Part shown: positions 52,385 through 64,000 of the stretch, in pieces
Position numbering within the stretch: position 1 is the first letter of the stretch
Layout: every line of letters starts with the position of its first letter
Origin: Boswellia sacra
Lineage: Eukaryota; Streptophyta; Magnoliopsida; Sapindales; Burseraceae
DNA: 64,000 bases
Direction of reading: 5' to 3'
Assembly (NCBI GenBank): GCA_013180625.2
Contig: SNVD02013908.1
Coordinates: 682,001 to 746,000 of the forward strand
Position numbers and translations under genes: made by a program
Notes under the pieces: generated by a model
Database searches by the model: none
The model's input: the letters and a program-made list of their open reading frames with translations, nothing else
Told to the model about the DNA's origin: nothing

Positions 52385-52946
52385 TGTTTGGAAAAATAAA
52401 TATAAAAAAAAATCTAAGATAAAGAATATTTAAGATTTTTACAAGATTTTTCTTTATTTCCTTAGTAGCAATCACGGAATCTATCTTGTAGTAGCTTAGT
52501 TTCTTGTCTCTTGAACGTCTTGTGGGGGTTTCTGAGTTTTTTATTGTGGAGGGAGATTTTATAATAACAAATTATTATATATTTTCTCAATAACCAAACA
52601 AGGGAAATTCGGGGATAATAGAGTTTATCTTGTTTAGCTGAAAATTTGAGGTGGTAAGAGCGTGGAAAGTCTTCCGGTTCATTGAACCTGGACGGCATTT
52701 TGTATGTGATCTGAGATCTCTTCATCCACCACTGGTCCGTTTATTTTAAGTGTTATTTTCATTATTGTTCTTTTTAATTAAGAATAATATTAAAGAAAGA
52801 TGAGAACCATCAAGTGTGGGGTGAGGGAAAAGAAAAGTTGAAAAGTGATTTTTTTGGCATTACTTTTGGTTGTTTATGCATGTTTGCAGCGAATTGTTTG
52901 TCATTTTATTGTTGTTTATTGTCTTAGCTGTGTTTTTAACATACAG

Positions 52947-53056
52947 GTGTGCTCGGAGATAAAGTGATTTTTGAGAAGCAAATGCTTTTTGGGATCGTGG
53001 GGTTGCAGTTCTTGGGATCCACTATCAATGGCTTTGGTGAGAAGCATATGAAGGAG
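52947..53056 (+). other. Candidate 5' leader exon of the SULTR1-type gene, carrying an upstream ORF
   Basis: The stretch is bounded by ACATACAG on the left and GGAG/GTGAGTG on the right, both good splice sites. An ATG at 52982 opens a frame of 25 codons to the donor. If joined to the coding exon at 54573 it continues LLLNQ and stops at 54588-54590, 12 nt before the main ATG. Whether this exon is used cannot be told from the sequence. Confidence 0.4.
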
Positions 53057-54602
53057 GTGAGTGAGCTAGATGTATAGACTTTATTGAGTAGCTTTATTCT
53101 CTCTTCAAATAATGCAATTTGGAAGAGAATTTCAACTTGAAAACTTTGGCTTCATTCATATGTAATGATCTGTAATGATTTTTATGCTTGTTAGTTGATT
53201 AAGTCATTTCAACTAACTTTAATTAAAATTCAAGCTAGTTGGTATTCTCTATTATGGAGTGATGGATTGGATGATATGAGGTATTAATTGTTGATCAGCA
53301 AGTTGATTAAATAAGAGGTGACTAGCTGGTTCTAGTCAAAATGGTTCATTAAGGTTCCAAAAGGCCATCATTGAGGCTTTGAAACTTTTCAATCTTTTTC
53401 TGGGTATGGCATATTTTCTGTGACTTCTTATTTAAAGATAAATATGCTTTGATGCTCATTTTCTTATCACTCGTTGGTGTTAAAGGAAAATGGAAGTCGG
53501 ATACTAATTAAGTGCAACAAAAGAATAATAGTACTGTTGAATTGTTTATATCGATCAAAACAAACCCATTCAAACTTTTAACATTGGTACCTAAGCCTCT
53601 TATGAAACTGGTAAACTTTTCTTTTAGTTACTTTGTTTCCTTGTGCTCTCGCTGTTGTCTGTTCCATGGACGTGGAAACCATTTTAATATCAATTTGACG
53701 GTCTGTTCTTGTTGTTCCTTATGCATAGAAGTTGCAGTTTTCATATTTTTGAACTGCAAATTCTTATAAGCAGTAGCATGATTCAAAGAGTATTTTATTA
53801 GTTGATATCTTTACAACTTCTCAAAATTGGAGAAAACACTTAAGGAAAAGGGATAGAAAGTGAAAGGTTAGTTGTATGCTTCTATTCTTGTTCTTGCTGC
53901 CACCTGCACACCCAAGTCAACATCATCTCATACTGTATAGTTTACTTGGTATTTGCCACAATATGGTAGAGATGATTACCAGGACAGCTGCCTACCTTAA
54001 TTACTTGTTATTGAATAATCACTTGCGTCAGTTCATATTAATATTATATTTTTCTTCCACGCACTTTACTTTCTCTGATGTATTTGCCATCTTAGAGATC
54101 CAGATTCATAACTTATTACTAATCTTGTACTCTCCTTCAACTTGAAAAGTTTGACCTGAATACCTTTCAGAACTTATATAAGCATGAGTCTGTAATGCTC
54201 TTTTCATGTTCAAGGAGAATTAGCTGCCTTTGCATACTAGCTCTACTTCCTCAACCCTCTATTTCCACCAGCTTCATCAACTTTGTTTTGGTTTGTTTCA
54301 TTCCCCTTACGTATCACTATTCTCCTAATTACAAAGTGCGCTTACCGGCTTTTCACTTTTGAAAAATACTCAATATACCAAACTTTTGAAGTAAGAACTG
54401 CAAGTAAAATGACAGGATTTTGAATTTCAAAACCATTGAAGTTTTAGATTCATACCCAACTTTCATGTAGGAGAAATAATATCTGTTGTTTGCTTGATTA
54501 TCAATTTGCTTATATGGAATCTTTATTGGATATCTTTCTATCACTTATATGACTTGATTTCTTGCATTGCAGTTGCTGTTGAATCAATAGTCATTGTTTC
54601 CA

Positions 54603-57600
54603 ATGAGTCATTCACCTGACGAGGCTCAAACAAAAGAAATGGATATTGGAAATGTGTCATCATCTCAGCGGTACTCACAGAGTGAGCCATACGTCCACAA
54701 GGTGGGGCTTCCCCCCAAACAAAACCTGTTTAAGGAATTCAAAACAACTGTTAAAGAAACATTCTTTGCCGATGATCCTCTGCGTCCCTTCAAGGATCAA
54801 CCAAGGTCTCGAAAATTCATCCTAGGCATTCAGGCCATCTTCCCCATTCTTCACTGGTTGAGAGAGTATAATTTGACTAAATTTAAAGGAGATCTCATTG
54901 CTGGACTTACCATTGCAAGTCTCTGTATTCCTCAGGTTAGTTTACTACTCAAGAGACATGTAACTAAGAAAAGAAAGCTTACTGTTACCATGCTTCACAT
55001 CCCAACAATTCTAATAATTTACTTCACTGAATAAATAGGACATTGGATATGCAAAGCTTGCAAACTTGGATCCACAATATGGACTATGTAAGTTGTTGCA
55101 CTACTTACCAAATGTGTATCCTTATAGAGCCTTTCTCCTTGGATCATATGTAACGTGCTTACTACATGTATTGGTTTATCTTCTGCAGACTCCAGCTTTG
55201 TTCCACCATTGGTTTATGCTTTTATGGGTAGCTCACGAGATATAGCGATAGGACCAGTTGCAGTTGTTTCTCTCTTGTTGGGGACTCTGCTTCAGGATGA
55301 GATTGATCCCAAAAATGCAGCTGAGTATCGCCGCCTTGCTTTCACTGCCACATTTTTTGCTGGGATCACACAAGCCACCCTTGGTATTTTAAGGTATTTA
55401 GGACCTTTCCTTGTGTACATTTAAGAAGAAATCATACAAAATGTTTATAAATCTTTTTTTTTTTTTTTTTTGGGTTAAACGCTGTCATTTGAAGTCTCGA
55501 AGTTTCACTTCTGTTTACAACTGATATGCTGTTTTGATGGTTTGCCCTATTAATAGGTTGGGCTTCCTGATTGACTTCCTATCCCATGCTGCAATAGTCG
55601 GTTTTATGGGTGGAGCAGCCATCACAATTACTCTCCAACAGCTTAAGGGTTTTCTGGGCATCCAGAAATTTACAAAGAATTCTGATATTGTCTCCGTGAT
55701 GAAATCAGTATTCCAGGCAGCCCACCATGGAGTAAGCTCTATGCGTTACTGCACTACTGCTTTTCCTTCGTTCAAGTTTTTCCTAACAAGAATCCTGTAA
55801 GGGAAACTAGTGTGCATATTGAAGCCAAATTTCTAAAACTTAGCTAACATTATTTTGCAGTGGAACTGGCAGACTATAGTCATTGGAGCAAGCTTCTTAA
55901 GTTTCCTTCTTTTTGCCAAGTACATTGTAAGAGGCTTTTACTTCTTTTATCTGGTTTCTAAAACAATTAGAGGCACCAAATTGTTATTCTCACATTTTTT
56001 GCTAAACAGGGAAAGAAGAACAAGAGATTCTTTTGGGTGCCTGCAATTGCTCCACTAATATCCGTTATTCTGTCTACATTTTTTGTCTATATAACCCGTG
56101 CAGATAAGCAAGGAGTTCAAATTGTAAGCATGTTTCTCCCTTATATCTTTCATCTTTTCAGAGAGTAATTAATTAATATTAGTACTAGGTAATTTAGAAG
56201 TAATTATAGTGGCATGTGTCTGCCTCAACACTAACTTGTTCATTTATGTATTTATGAAGGTAAAACACATAGAGAAAGGAATCAACCCCCCATCCGTTGA
56301 TGAAATATTTTTCAGCGGTCAGCATCTTGTAAAAGGTTTTAGGATTGGTGTGGTGGCTGGCATGGTAGCATTGACGGTAAGACAATATACAACCTATCTC
56401 CAATTTTAAGAATATGACAATATTTTCTTGTATCTCATTCCCCGAATCCCCTTTTTGCGTTTTCTTTTTGGTGGATTTATCAGGAAGCCGTAGCAATCGG
56501 AAGAACCTTTGCTTCCATGAAGGACTATCAACTAGATGGAAACAAAGAAATGGTAGCACTAGGAGCAATGAACATTGTAGGTTCAATGACATCATGTTAC
56601 GTTGCCACAGGTGAGAAGGAAGCATATATTAATTCACATGAATTTATCTACTTCTTGAAAAAAAAAATAATAATAAAAATAAAAAAAGAAAGAAGATGCA
56701 ACGCCATAGTTTGATATATATAGCAGTTCTCAAACACGGAGAAATGGATTTTACTTTATATCCAGATGCTGAATGTATGCCATTGGACGCATCCAACCGT
56801 AAATCCAATCTAGGTATTAAGTTAAAACATAATAAACTTGCAACGTATACAAAGGATGATAAAGTTTTGACGAGTTAAAAAGGAATGAGAGAGTTTTTTA
56901 ATGAGAACCAAGAGAAAGTCTGAGCTTCTCAAGTCAGTCCTTAGTCCCCTATATACTCTGTCCGTTTATTATTTTTTTAACTTTAAATGTCACTCAGAGT
57001 CCAGATAAAAAACAAAATGGGGTTCTTTGCGCAGGAGAACCACTCTATACATATATCAGTACAAATTCGTGCCGAAAGAAGTTTCTACTAATAGAAGTAA
57101 ATTTGTGATTGGAGGGTTAAGAAATTTCTAATTCGATGATAAGCAAAATAACTGTTCATATAAAGTACAAAATGTCGTATAAAACTCGGAAGGCTGTGAT
57201 TCATCTGATAATCAAATCGCATATAGCATGGAAACCATTTAGTGATTAATATTTGAAGGTTCACTTGGGACCAGAGGAAATTGTAAGTGTTCTATATATT
57301 GACTTATTCACTCATTTCTTGCAGGTTCATTCTCTCGATCAGCGGTGAATTTTATGGCAGGCTGCCATACCGCAGTCTCCAACATTGTTATGTCCTGTGT
57401 TGTATTTCTAACCTTGGAATTCATCACACCTCTTTTTAAGTACACTCCAAATGCCATTCTTGCTGCTATTATCATATCCGCTGTGATTGGCCTAATTGAC
57501 ATTGAAGCAGCATGTCTGATATGGAAGATAGATAAATTTGATTTTGTTGCATGCATGGGAGCTTTCTTCGGTGTAGTTTTTGTCTCCGTTGAGATTGGCC

Positions 57601-59340
57601 TCCTAATTGCGGTAACAACTAACTTCCATACTAAGCTATTTTAATGTGAACTTGTTTAAATTACTAATTTGACTATGTCTGTGCCAGGTCTCCATATCCT
57701 TCGCCAAAATCCTCCTACAAGTTACCAGGCCCCGGACAGCTATTCTAGGAAAGCTTCCGAGGACAACTGTGTACCGAAACATCCAACAATATCCAGAAGC
57801 AACCAAGGTTCCAGGAGTCTTGATCGTGAGAGTTGATTCTGCAATTTACTTTTCAAATTCTAATTATGTTAAGGAGAGGTACATGTGCTTCTTACTCTTT
57901 CAGCTACACTTTGTTCCAGCTGTTTCCTCTCTAGATTGGAAAGACAGTAACCTTATGACATCTAAGAAATTCAGGAGAACCTACTAACTTCTAATGGCTA
58001 GCTATGGTCAAAGATGAAAATCAACATGTCCATATTCTTCTAACTCCTAAGGGCTGGCTATAGTTGAAGATAAAAGTAAGCAAGTCTAGATTCTCCTAAC
58101 TTCCAAGGGCTAGCTATAGTTGAAGATAACAGCAAAGCAAGTCCATTTCTCCTAGCTTCTAAGACTAGCCACGGTTGGAAGATCCAAGTAAAGCAAGTCT
58201 ATATTCTTCTGACTTCTGAGGGCTGGCTATAATGGAAGATGAAAGTAAACAAGTCTATAAGCTATAATAGAAGATGAAAGTAAACAAGTCTATATATCTT
58301 GATTTGTTCGCTAAACAAAAAGAAACAGAAAATGGCCCTCGGAGGATATAAGCAATAATATTAAATCGTTAATAATTATTAAGGTACAAGATTACAGATT
58401 CACATTTTATAAATTTGATAACCGAGAAACATATGAGACACATATATACATATATATATCCTAACTTTGTGACCTCAATAACGGGGTCAAGGGCTTCTTT
58501 CTTCTAACCAGTCTTTGGAGTTTACTAAAAAAATCAAATCAGCCTGGTTGTTCTCTCTAGGGTGAATATTTATGAATCACAAAGCTTTTTCGCTGTAATA
58601 GCTGAGTTATTGTGCAAGAAAAATTGACAAAAACTGCTTATAATTTGAATTTACATTCTACAATCAGGCTACTTGGCTTAGACTTCCAATAGGCTTCCTA
58701 ATGCTCAAAATTAATTTCTTAATTTGCAGGATATTGAGATGGTTGACAGACGAAGAAGATCAGAAAAAAGGAACCTACGAACCAAAAATCCAGTTCTTAA
58801 TAGTTGAGATGTCACGTAAGCGGGAAGTTTAATTTTTACTGACTTTGAAATCCGTTGTTTCAGTGGAAGCTAGCAAGTCATCTTTGTTTGCGTTTAAAAC
58901 TAAATACATCTAACATTTGTCTCATTTTGTTTTGTTTTTTTTTTCTTTTTAGCTGTTACTGACATTGACACCAGTGGCATCCATGCCTTAGAGGAATTAT
59001 ACAAGAGTCTCCAGAAGAGAGATGTACAGGTAAACAACACAACAGAACACATCAAAACATCAATTAATATCAGCTAATTCATCCATGCATTAATTCCTGT
59101 ACTAACAGTCGAACACTATTATATATAGAGTGAGTGCTTTAAAGTAGCTCAAATTGGCTTACCAGAAAAAGTTTTCCATGTTGTTGCACTGCACAGCTTG
59201 TCTTGGCCAATCCTGGGCCAGTGGTGATTGACAAACTCCACGCCTCCCATGTTGCAAACTTGATCGGCGAGGACAAGATCTTCCTCACTGTTGCAGACGC
59301 TGTGTCCTTCTGCTCCTCAAAACTAGTGGAAGAAGCTTGA
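54603..59340 (+). CDS. Group 1 high-affinity-type sulfate transporter (SULTR1)
   Basis: Thirteen exons give 656 residues: 54603-54935, 55039-55087, 55189-55393, 55557-55731, 55861-55926, 56010-56123, 56260-56376, 56484-56610, 57325-57611, 57688-57878, 58730-58815, 58953-59029 and 59197-59340. The N terminus has [15 protein letters not shown] and [17 protein letters not shown], diagnostic of group 1. The membrane core shows [47 protein letters not shown] and [20 protein letters not shown]. The C-terminal STAS domain contains [21 protein letters not shown] (about 587-607), including the conserved Thr-Ser. Group 1 proteins are proton/sulfate symporters at the root plasma membrane. Intron positions match the SULTR2 gene except for one extra intron after GVQI here. 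The ATG was chosen because upstream frames end at TAG 54588-54590. Confidence 0.95.
57983..58290 (+). repeat. Minisatellite (~57-bp unit) in SULTR1 intron 10
   Basis: About five and a half imperfect copies of a unit like CTAACTTCTAAGGGCTGGCT then ATAGTTGAAGATAAAAGTAA then GCAAGTCTATATTCTT lie in tandem, starting near 57983, 58040, 58095, 58150 and 58208, with a shortened last copy. Copies differ by several substitutions. Confidence 0.85.
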
Positions 59341-62110
59341 GAGAAGAGAAACTGAAATGAAACGAGGGAGAAGAAAACAAACCCACAACGCATGGAACAA
59401 ATGTAACCAACTTTATAGTGGATGGTAGGATCAATTACGTTGGAGTATCATACTCAATAATGGGGGTTGTTTAGTGGAGTGGCTGGGGTTACACCTGCAT
59501 GTTACGGAGACTAATATCATTTTCATCTCCACTAATAATTTTAATTGTAAATTTGTAATTTCATTTCCACTTGTTTTGTTTTTCTGTCTCATATCGCAAG
59601 TTTATCAGCATCTAATAATTAATTAAGAAATGGTCGATACGTAATTACTACAAAACAAGTGAATCAAAGAAAGCAGATGGGTATAGTGGGAAAAATGCAT
59701 GCAAATTGATAATAATAAATAAATAATTGTCGATGTGGCTGATGAGGTGAGAGGGCATTCAATATAATAAGTGGATGCTTCGCTGGGGTTGATATTCTGT
59801 CAGAAGGGAATGTGGATGGAATGGAGGCCACATTCATTCAGGGCTTATCCAAATCTAAGCAAAGTTTCTTCAGGATATCGCATATTTTATTGATTAAATT
59901 TTTGGATGCGTTAGTAGTGTAGCAGGTTGCTTTATCCAATTAGGGTTGCCATGATTGGATTCCTTCTGGATCACGTGACATAACCGTGCTTCAATTTGGG
60001 CTCCCATGTTAGCCCAAAAATGTTGCCGCCTGTGCCTGACGGGTAAGAACAAGTTGAGTTTTCTGGAAAAGAAAGTGCTCTTTATAAGTGTTTGGTACTT
60101 CGATTTTAATCCAATTCGTATTAGCACTTCTTCGTCAGTTTTGTATGAATATGAAATTGCTTTTAACCACTTAAAAATAAAACATTTGTTGTAAAATTTA
60201 TAAAAACTTTAATTTAGTGAGGGTTTTTATTAATTTTTATTTCACTATTAAATAAGTGATTATTGGAATTATGTTAGTAATTTTACCAGCATTTATGCTC
60301 TGACGATGAAGTCAACAGGAGGATAACCTTGGTGAAAATGAGGATTAAAAAGTGTTTGCAAATGAATCTAATAACACTGGGTGATGAATATTGGATTAAC
60401 CAAATGTCAAACCCACTTAACCTAGTCAAGAATGTTTAACCATTATAGTGCGATGGGACGACCTTTGTACAATCTTGGGTTGTCAATTGGAAGATTACAA
60501 TTGCCTGTAACTACTTTGACTCTTAGGGTGATTTGGACCTCTCCCAATCGATTAGTTAGACCAGACTTTCCCAAATAAAAATTGTCACATTTCATATTGC
60601 TAGCATATGGGATCCTGTACTAGTTTATTAGGTTCGGGGCCTCTCATCTAAATAAACATATTTTGAATAAAAGATAATCGTATGAAACCAAAAGTGGATA
60701 ATTGAAAGTAAAAGATGTGTGAAGCCCAAAGCTAACTTTATGAATAGTATGTAACTTATCTTAGAATTTACCAACCTTGACTTTCAACTCTGGGTCATAT
60801 TCGTGTCTTGTCAAACTAAAAAAACGATAAAATTAATATAATATGAACATAATCCGTTTATTATTTGTATCAAAAAAGTCCAACACGAACTTGACACGAT
60901 TATTAAATAAATAACACAATATGACACGCTAACACATATAATAAATAGTTTATTTCTATGTTAGACACAAACACAAACTGTCTAAAACGATTATTACATG
61001 TTTACATCATTAACATGATTTACACATTTAAGGAATATAACTCGTATATTCTTTAGGAATTAGGGTTTTTTTAGTAATTTCAAATTTAAAATTATTATTT
61101 TATATTCGTGTCAATAATTTGTTAATCATGTTTCGTGTAAAAGGTGTTTTAATTTGTATTAATGTTAATAATGTTATCATGTCATTAAACAAACATGTGT
61201 CATAAACGGATTCATGTCACCCGCAAGAATACACCCTCAACATGAATATGACGTAATTATTAAATGGGTTAAAAATTTTGTCACGAATAAGATTAAGGCA
61301 AATACAAACTCTCTAATTTCTATATCTTGTCAAGCGTGTTTGCTTATTGTACCAAAAATTGCCACCCTTAAAGCTCAATGCTTACTAAAAAACCATCTAC
61401 TGATAATATCTTGTGATATTGATTTGTCTATTAACCATCTATTTTAGGACTATAAGAATTCCCAAGGCTTAGAAATATGGTCATAAGCTAACGAGTAACC
61501 GAGGTGGCTTTTAGTAAGCATTGCGAACGACAATCAATACCTTGGTGAAGAATTCATGGTATTACCAAATTGATAAGAAATGATGTAAGGAAATTTTTGG
61601 GGGTATATTTGTCATTTTAAGCAGCTGGAGTTTGATAGAAAGAAGAAAAAAAATCTCAAAGATTTGGAGAAATTGTAACGAACTTCTTTTCAGAACTAGT
61701 TAATTTGATGGATTTTAATTAATATTATTACAATCTAATCTTTACGAAATAATTAAGTATAAAAGTGTAATTATATTGTCGAAGTGTTTTTTTTTTTTTT
61801 TTTTTTAATTTAACGAAACCTCAGGGGAAAGGGAGATTGGGGAAATTGTCCGAACTGTAATCCAGTTGTCGTCGCTTTAGTATAGTCTATACGACTTGAC
61901 GGTTGGTAATATTAGACTAATTAATTGTCGTTTACATATAAAAAGTCTGATCGACATGTGATGTCACTTACCTTTAATTCAAACTCTCGTCGTCCTTTTT
62001 CTAAATCAATACACGACATGTAGTATACCTAACTCTAATTTGGACGACGTCATCTAAACCCGTCTACAAATCCATGACGACGATGCAGCAGAGTGTCCAT
62101 TGTTTATCCA
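59341..62110. other. Spacer between SULTR1 and the MnmE-type gene
   Basis: It begins with the SULTR1 3' untranslated region. No gene is supported. It contains one MITE-like block (about 60790-61330) and a poly-T run at 61787-61806. The last 100 bases are the leader of the next gene. Confidence 0.4.
60790..61330. mobile_element. MITE-like element, family A, copy 2
   Basis: This block matches the element at 17590-18340 in order: TTCGTGT, TGTCAAACT, CGTTTATTA, AACACGA, GACACGCTAACA, GACAC/TGTCTAA, GTTTACAT, and the right-hand AAGGCAAATACAAACTCTCT then AATTTC. It is shorter and more decayed. Ends and target duplication are not clear. Confidence 0.45.
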
Positions 62111-64000
62111 ATGGCTCTATTCCCTTCCCTCCGTTCACTCATCGCCCACCTCCACAGACTACAACCAGCACCGCCGCTACTCTCCGTCGCTTCTCTCCTC
62201 CTCTACAAACCCAAACTCTCAATACCCACTTGCAGAAACCTTTCATTTCTCTCCTCTTCCTCTCCTAAACCCAAATCCCTAAACCCTCAAGCCACGTTAA
62301 AAGGTAAGTCGAGTAGTAAATGATATATATATATATAAAATTTCCTTTTTATATTTTAATATTATTTCTTTTTGTAGGTAACAAGCTAGTTTTCAGACAA
62401 GATGAGAGGTTGGTTGGTGTTAATGGTGGAAGTGAGGCGAGGAGTGAAAGTTCGAGGACAATTGCCGCCATTGTGACTTCAATGGGTGGCCCACCTGGCG
62501 CGGTGGGGATTGTACGATTGTCAGGCCCCATGGCGGTGCAAATAACGGGTCGAGTGTTTAGACCGGCGAAGCAGAGGACAAGGAAATGTTCTTGGCGGCC
62601 CACTAGCCATGTGGTTGAGTACGGTGTCGTTTTGGATGTTGCAGGGAATGTTATTGATGAGGTATAAGTGATTCCCAATCCTAACGTTTGATAATTTACA
62701 TTTGGTATAGGAGTGGAAAATTTTTTATTTGGTAAAGACAAAGTTAGCTTCTTTGAGCAGCTTTGACCTTTTCATTGTTTTGCATTTGTATATGTCGTTC
62801 GAGTAGAGAATAATGTGCTAAGCGGGCAATTTTTATTTTTCATGTTTATCATATAGGTTTTGGCTGTACCAATGTTAGCCCCAAGATCTTACACCCGTGA
62901 AGATGTGGTAGAGCTTCAATGTCATGGTAGTGCAGTGTGCTTGCGTCGTGTGTTGAGAGCTTGTTTAGAAGCTGGAGCCAGCCTTGCTGAACCAGGTTCG
63001 TGGGTTTTTATATGTATTTCACTTTTATACAAAATCCTTTATCAGACAATAAGCAATTCTGGTTTATTTGTTTGCAAAGCGAGCTCAGCTAAATATGTTT
63101 CTGCATTTAATTTTGTGGTGATTTTATTTTTTCCTGCTCTGAAAGAGTGTAATCTCAGTGCCTTTGTTTGCTCCATATAGGTGCATCATCTTTTATGTTT
63201 TATTTATCAATGTCCTTGCTATTTTAAGGAAGACTTAATGAACTGATATGCTCCCAAGTAGCATAAAGTTTGGTTAACCTTTGCATTTCTGTCTTCTTTT
63301 CCAGGAGAGTTCACCCTCCGTGCGTTCCTTAATGGCCGCTTAGACTTATCTCAAGCCGAAAATGTTGAAAAATTGGTTTCAGCAAAGTCTGTGGCTGCTG
63401 CCGATGCTGCTTTGGCCGGAATTCAGGCATGTTTCTTTCCCAGAAATTATATGCTGATGGCTATTACTCTTTAGGCTTGATTCTCTCTATTGTGTAAACA
63501 ATCAGGGACCGCTATATATGTAAATGTGTTTCCATTTTGAGATATCTAAGCTTCAGTTGGCATCAGAATTAGGGACCCTTAACAATTCTTTTTCGTTAAC
63601 AGGGAGGCTTCTCTTCTTTGGTCAAATCACTGAGAGCACAGTGCATTGAATTGCTTACTGAGATTGAGGCTCGTTTAGATTTTGATGATGAGATGCCTCC
63701 ACTAGATTTGGACCTGATCATGGATAGAATATTTTCCATGTCACGAGATGTAGAAAATGCACTGGAGACTGCCGATTATGACAAGCTTCTGCAAGCTGGA
63801 TTACAGGTATAATGTTTGAGAAATTTTCAACAACTATCTGAATGTTAAAATGCAGCACATCTTTGTATAACAAAAAGCTAAGTTCTGATGTTCTTTCCTC
63901 TCGCAGTCAAGCAAATGTCCTATATGTGAGCTTGTGATTAGATCATTCTTTTTAAGAGGCTTTTACTACCAAATTTTCACCTAAGATAATCATGGAACAT
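62111..64000 (+). CDS. Organellar tRNA-modification GTPase MnmE/TrmE, N-terminal part (runs off the window)
   Basis: Visible exons: 62111-62303, 62378-62661, 62857-62995, 63305-63426 and 63603-63806, 314 codons in one frame. Residues 1 to about 65 are a Ser/Leu/Pro-rich, acid-poor transit peptide. The MnmE N domain follows: [23 protein letters not shown], then [19 protein letters not shown] (tetrahydrofolate-binding fold) and [19 protein letters not shown] leading into the helical domain with [10 protein letters not shown]. The GTPase domain (GxPNVGKSS) should start with the next exon, beyond 64000. In bacteria MnmE with MnmG modifies U34 of tRNAs; the transit peptide points to plastid or mitochondrion. 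Exon 4 ends at CAG/GCATGT, a GC-AG intron. I use the ATG at 62111, since the ATGs at 62074 and 62083 are out of frame. Confidence 0.92.

Noticed and set aside
62349..62741. 130-codon minus-strand open frame opposite MnmE exon 2
   Set aside because: It mirrors the conserved plus-strand MnmE coding exon and has no independent evidence.
1..64000. CRISPR arrays, bacterial operons, rRNA or tRNA genes
   Set aside because: Reading both strands gave no spaced identical repeats of CRISPR type, no prokaryotic gene organisation and no tRNA T-arm/A-box pairing or rRNA sequence. The content is plant nuclear DNA.

Overview
The window reads as nuclear DNA from a eudicot plant. It is AT-rich, its genes are split by many short GT-AG introns, its families are plant-specific (MIKC* MADS box, HIPP, SULTR), and the spacers are filled with plant DNA transposons and one LTR element. 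I cannot name the species from sequence alone.

Layout: (1) 262-4330 (+), an A1-family aspartyl protease with a signal peptide and a hydrophobic tail. (2) 8038-8601 (+), a heavy-metal-associated isoprenylated plant protein (HIPP). (3) About 9505-16010, a non-coding segment duplicated head-to-tail, in which each copy carries its own later insertions, followed at 16461-19079 by a degenerate Copia-like LTR element with a hAT-type MITE nested in its 5' LTR. (4) 19918-23508 (+), a MIKC* MADS-box gene of the AGL66/AGL104 type. (5) A CACTA transposon end at 24808. (6) 29519-34342 (+), an 18-exon gene for a 655-residue, largely disordered protein that I do not recognise, with an EAR-like motif and repeated exon modules. 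(7) A MITE-rich spacer. (8) 38626-40461 (-), a 78-residue protein resembling the conserved C-terminal block of ZC3H15/Tma46 (DRG-family regulatory) proteins. (9) 41262-45265 (-), a group 2 sulfate transporter with a probable miR395 target site. (10) 54603-59340 (+), a group 1 sulfate transporter with a possible upstream ORF in its leader. (11) 62111 to beyond the right edge (+), the N-terminal part of an organellar MnmE/TrmE-type tRNA-modification GTPase.

The two sulfate transporters are divergent (head-to-head, about 9.3 kb apart) and share nearly all intron positions. As I remember the Arabidopsis map, AGL66, SULTR2;2, SULTR1;2 and a tRNA-modification GTPase are consecutive loci on chromosome 1, and AGL104 and SULTR1;3 form a second paralogous block. 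The order here (MADS, group 2 SULTR, group 1 SULTR, MnmE) matches the first block. This supports the gene identities and suggests an old conserved neighbourhood. Functionally the SULTR pair would cover uptake (group 1) and vascular redistribution (group 2) of sulfate.

Exon models were derived by hand from reading frame, splice consensus and remembered family alignments. All complete models keep an open frame from start to stop.
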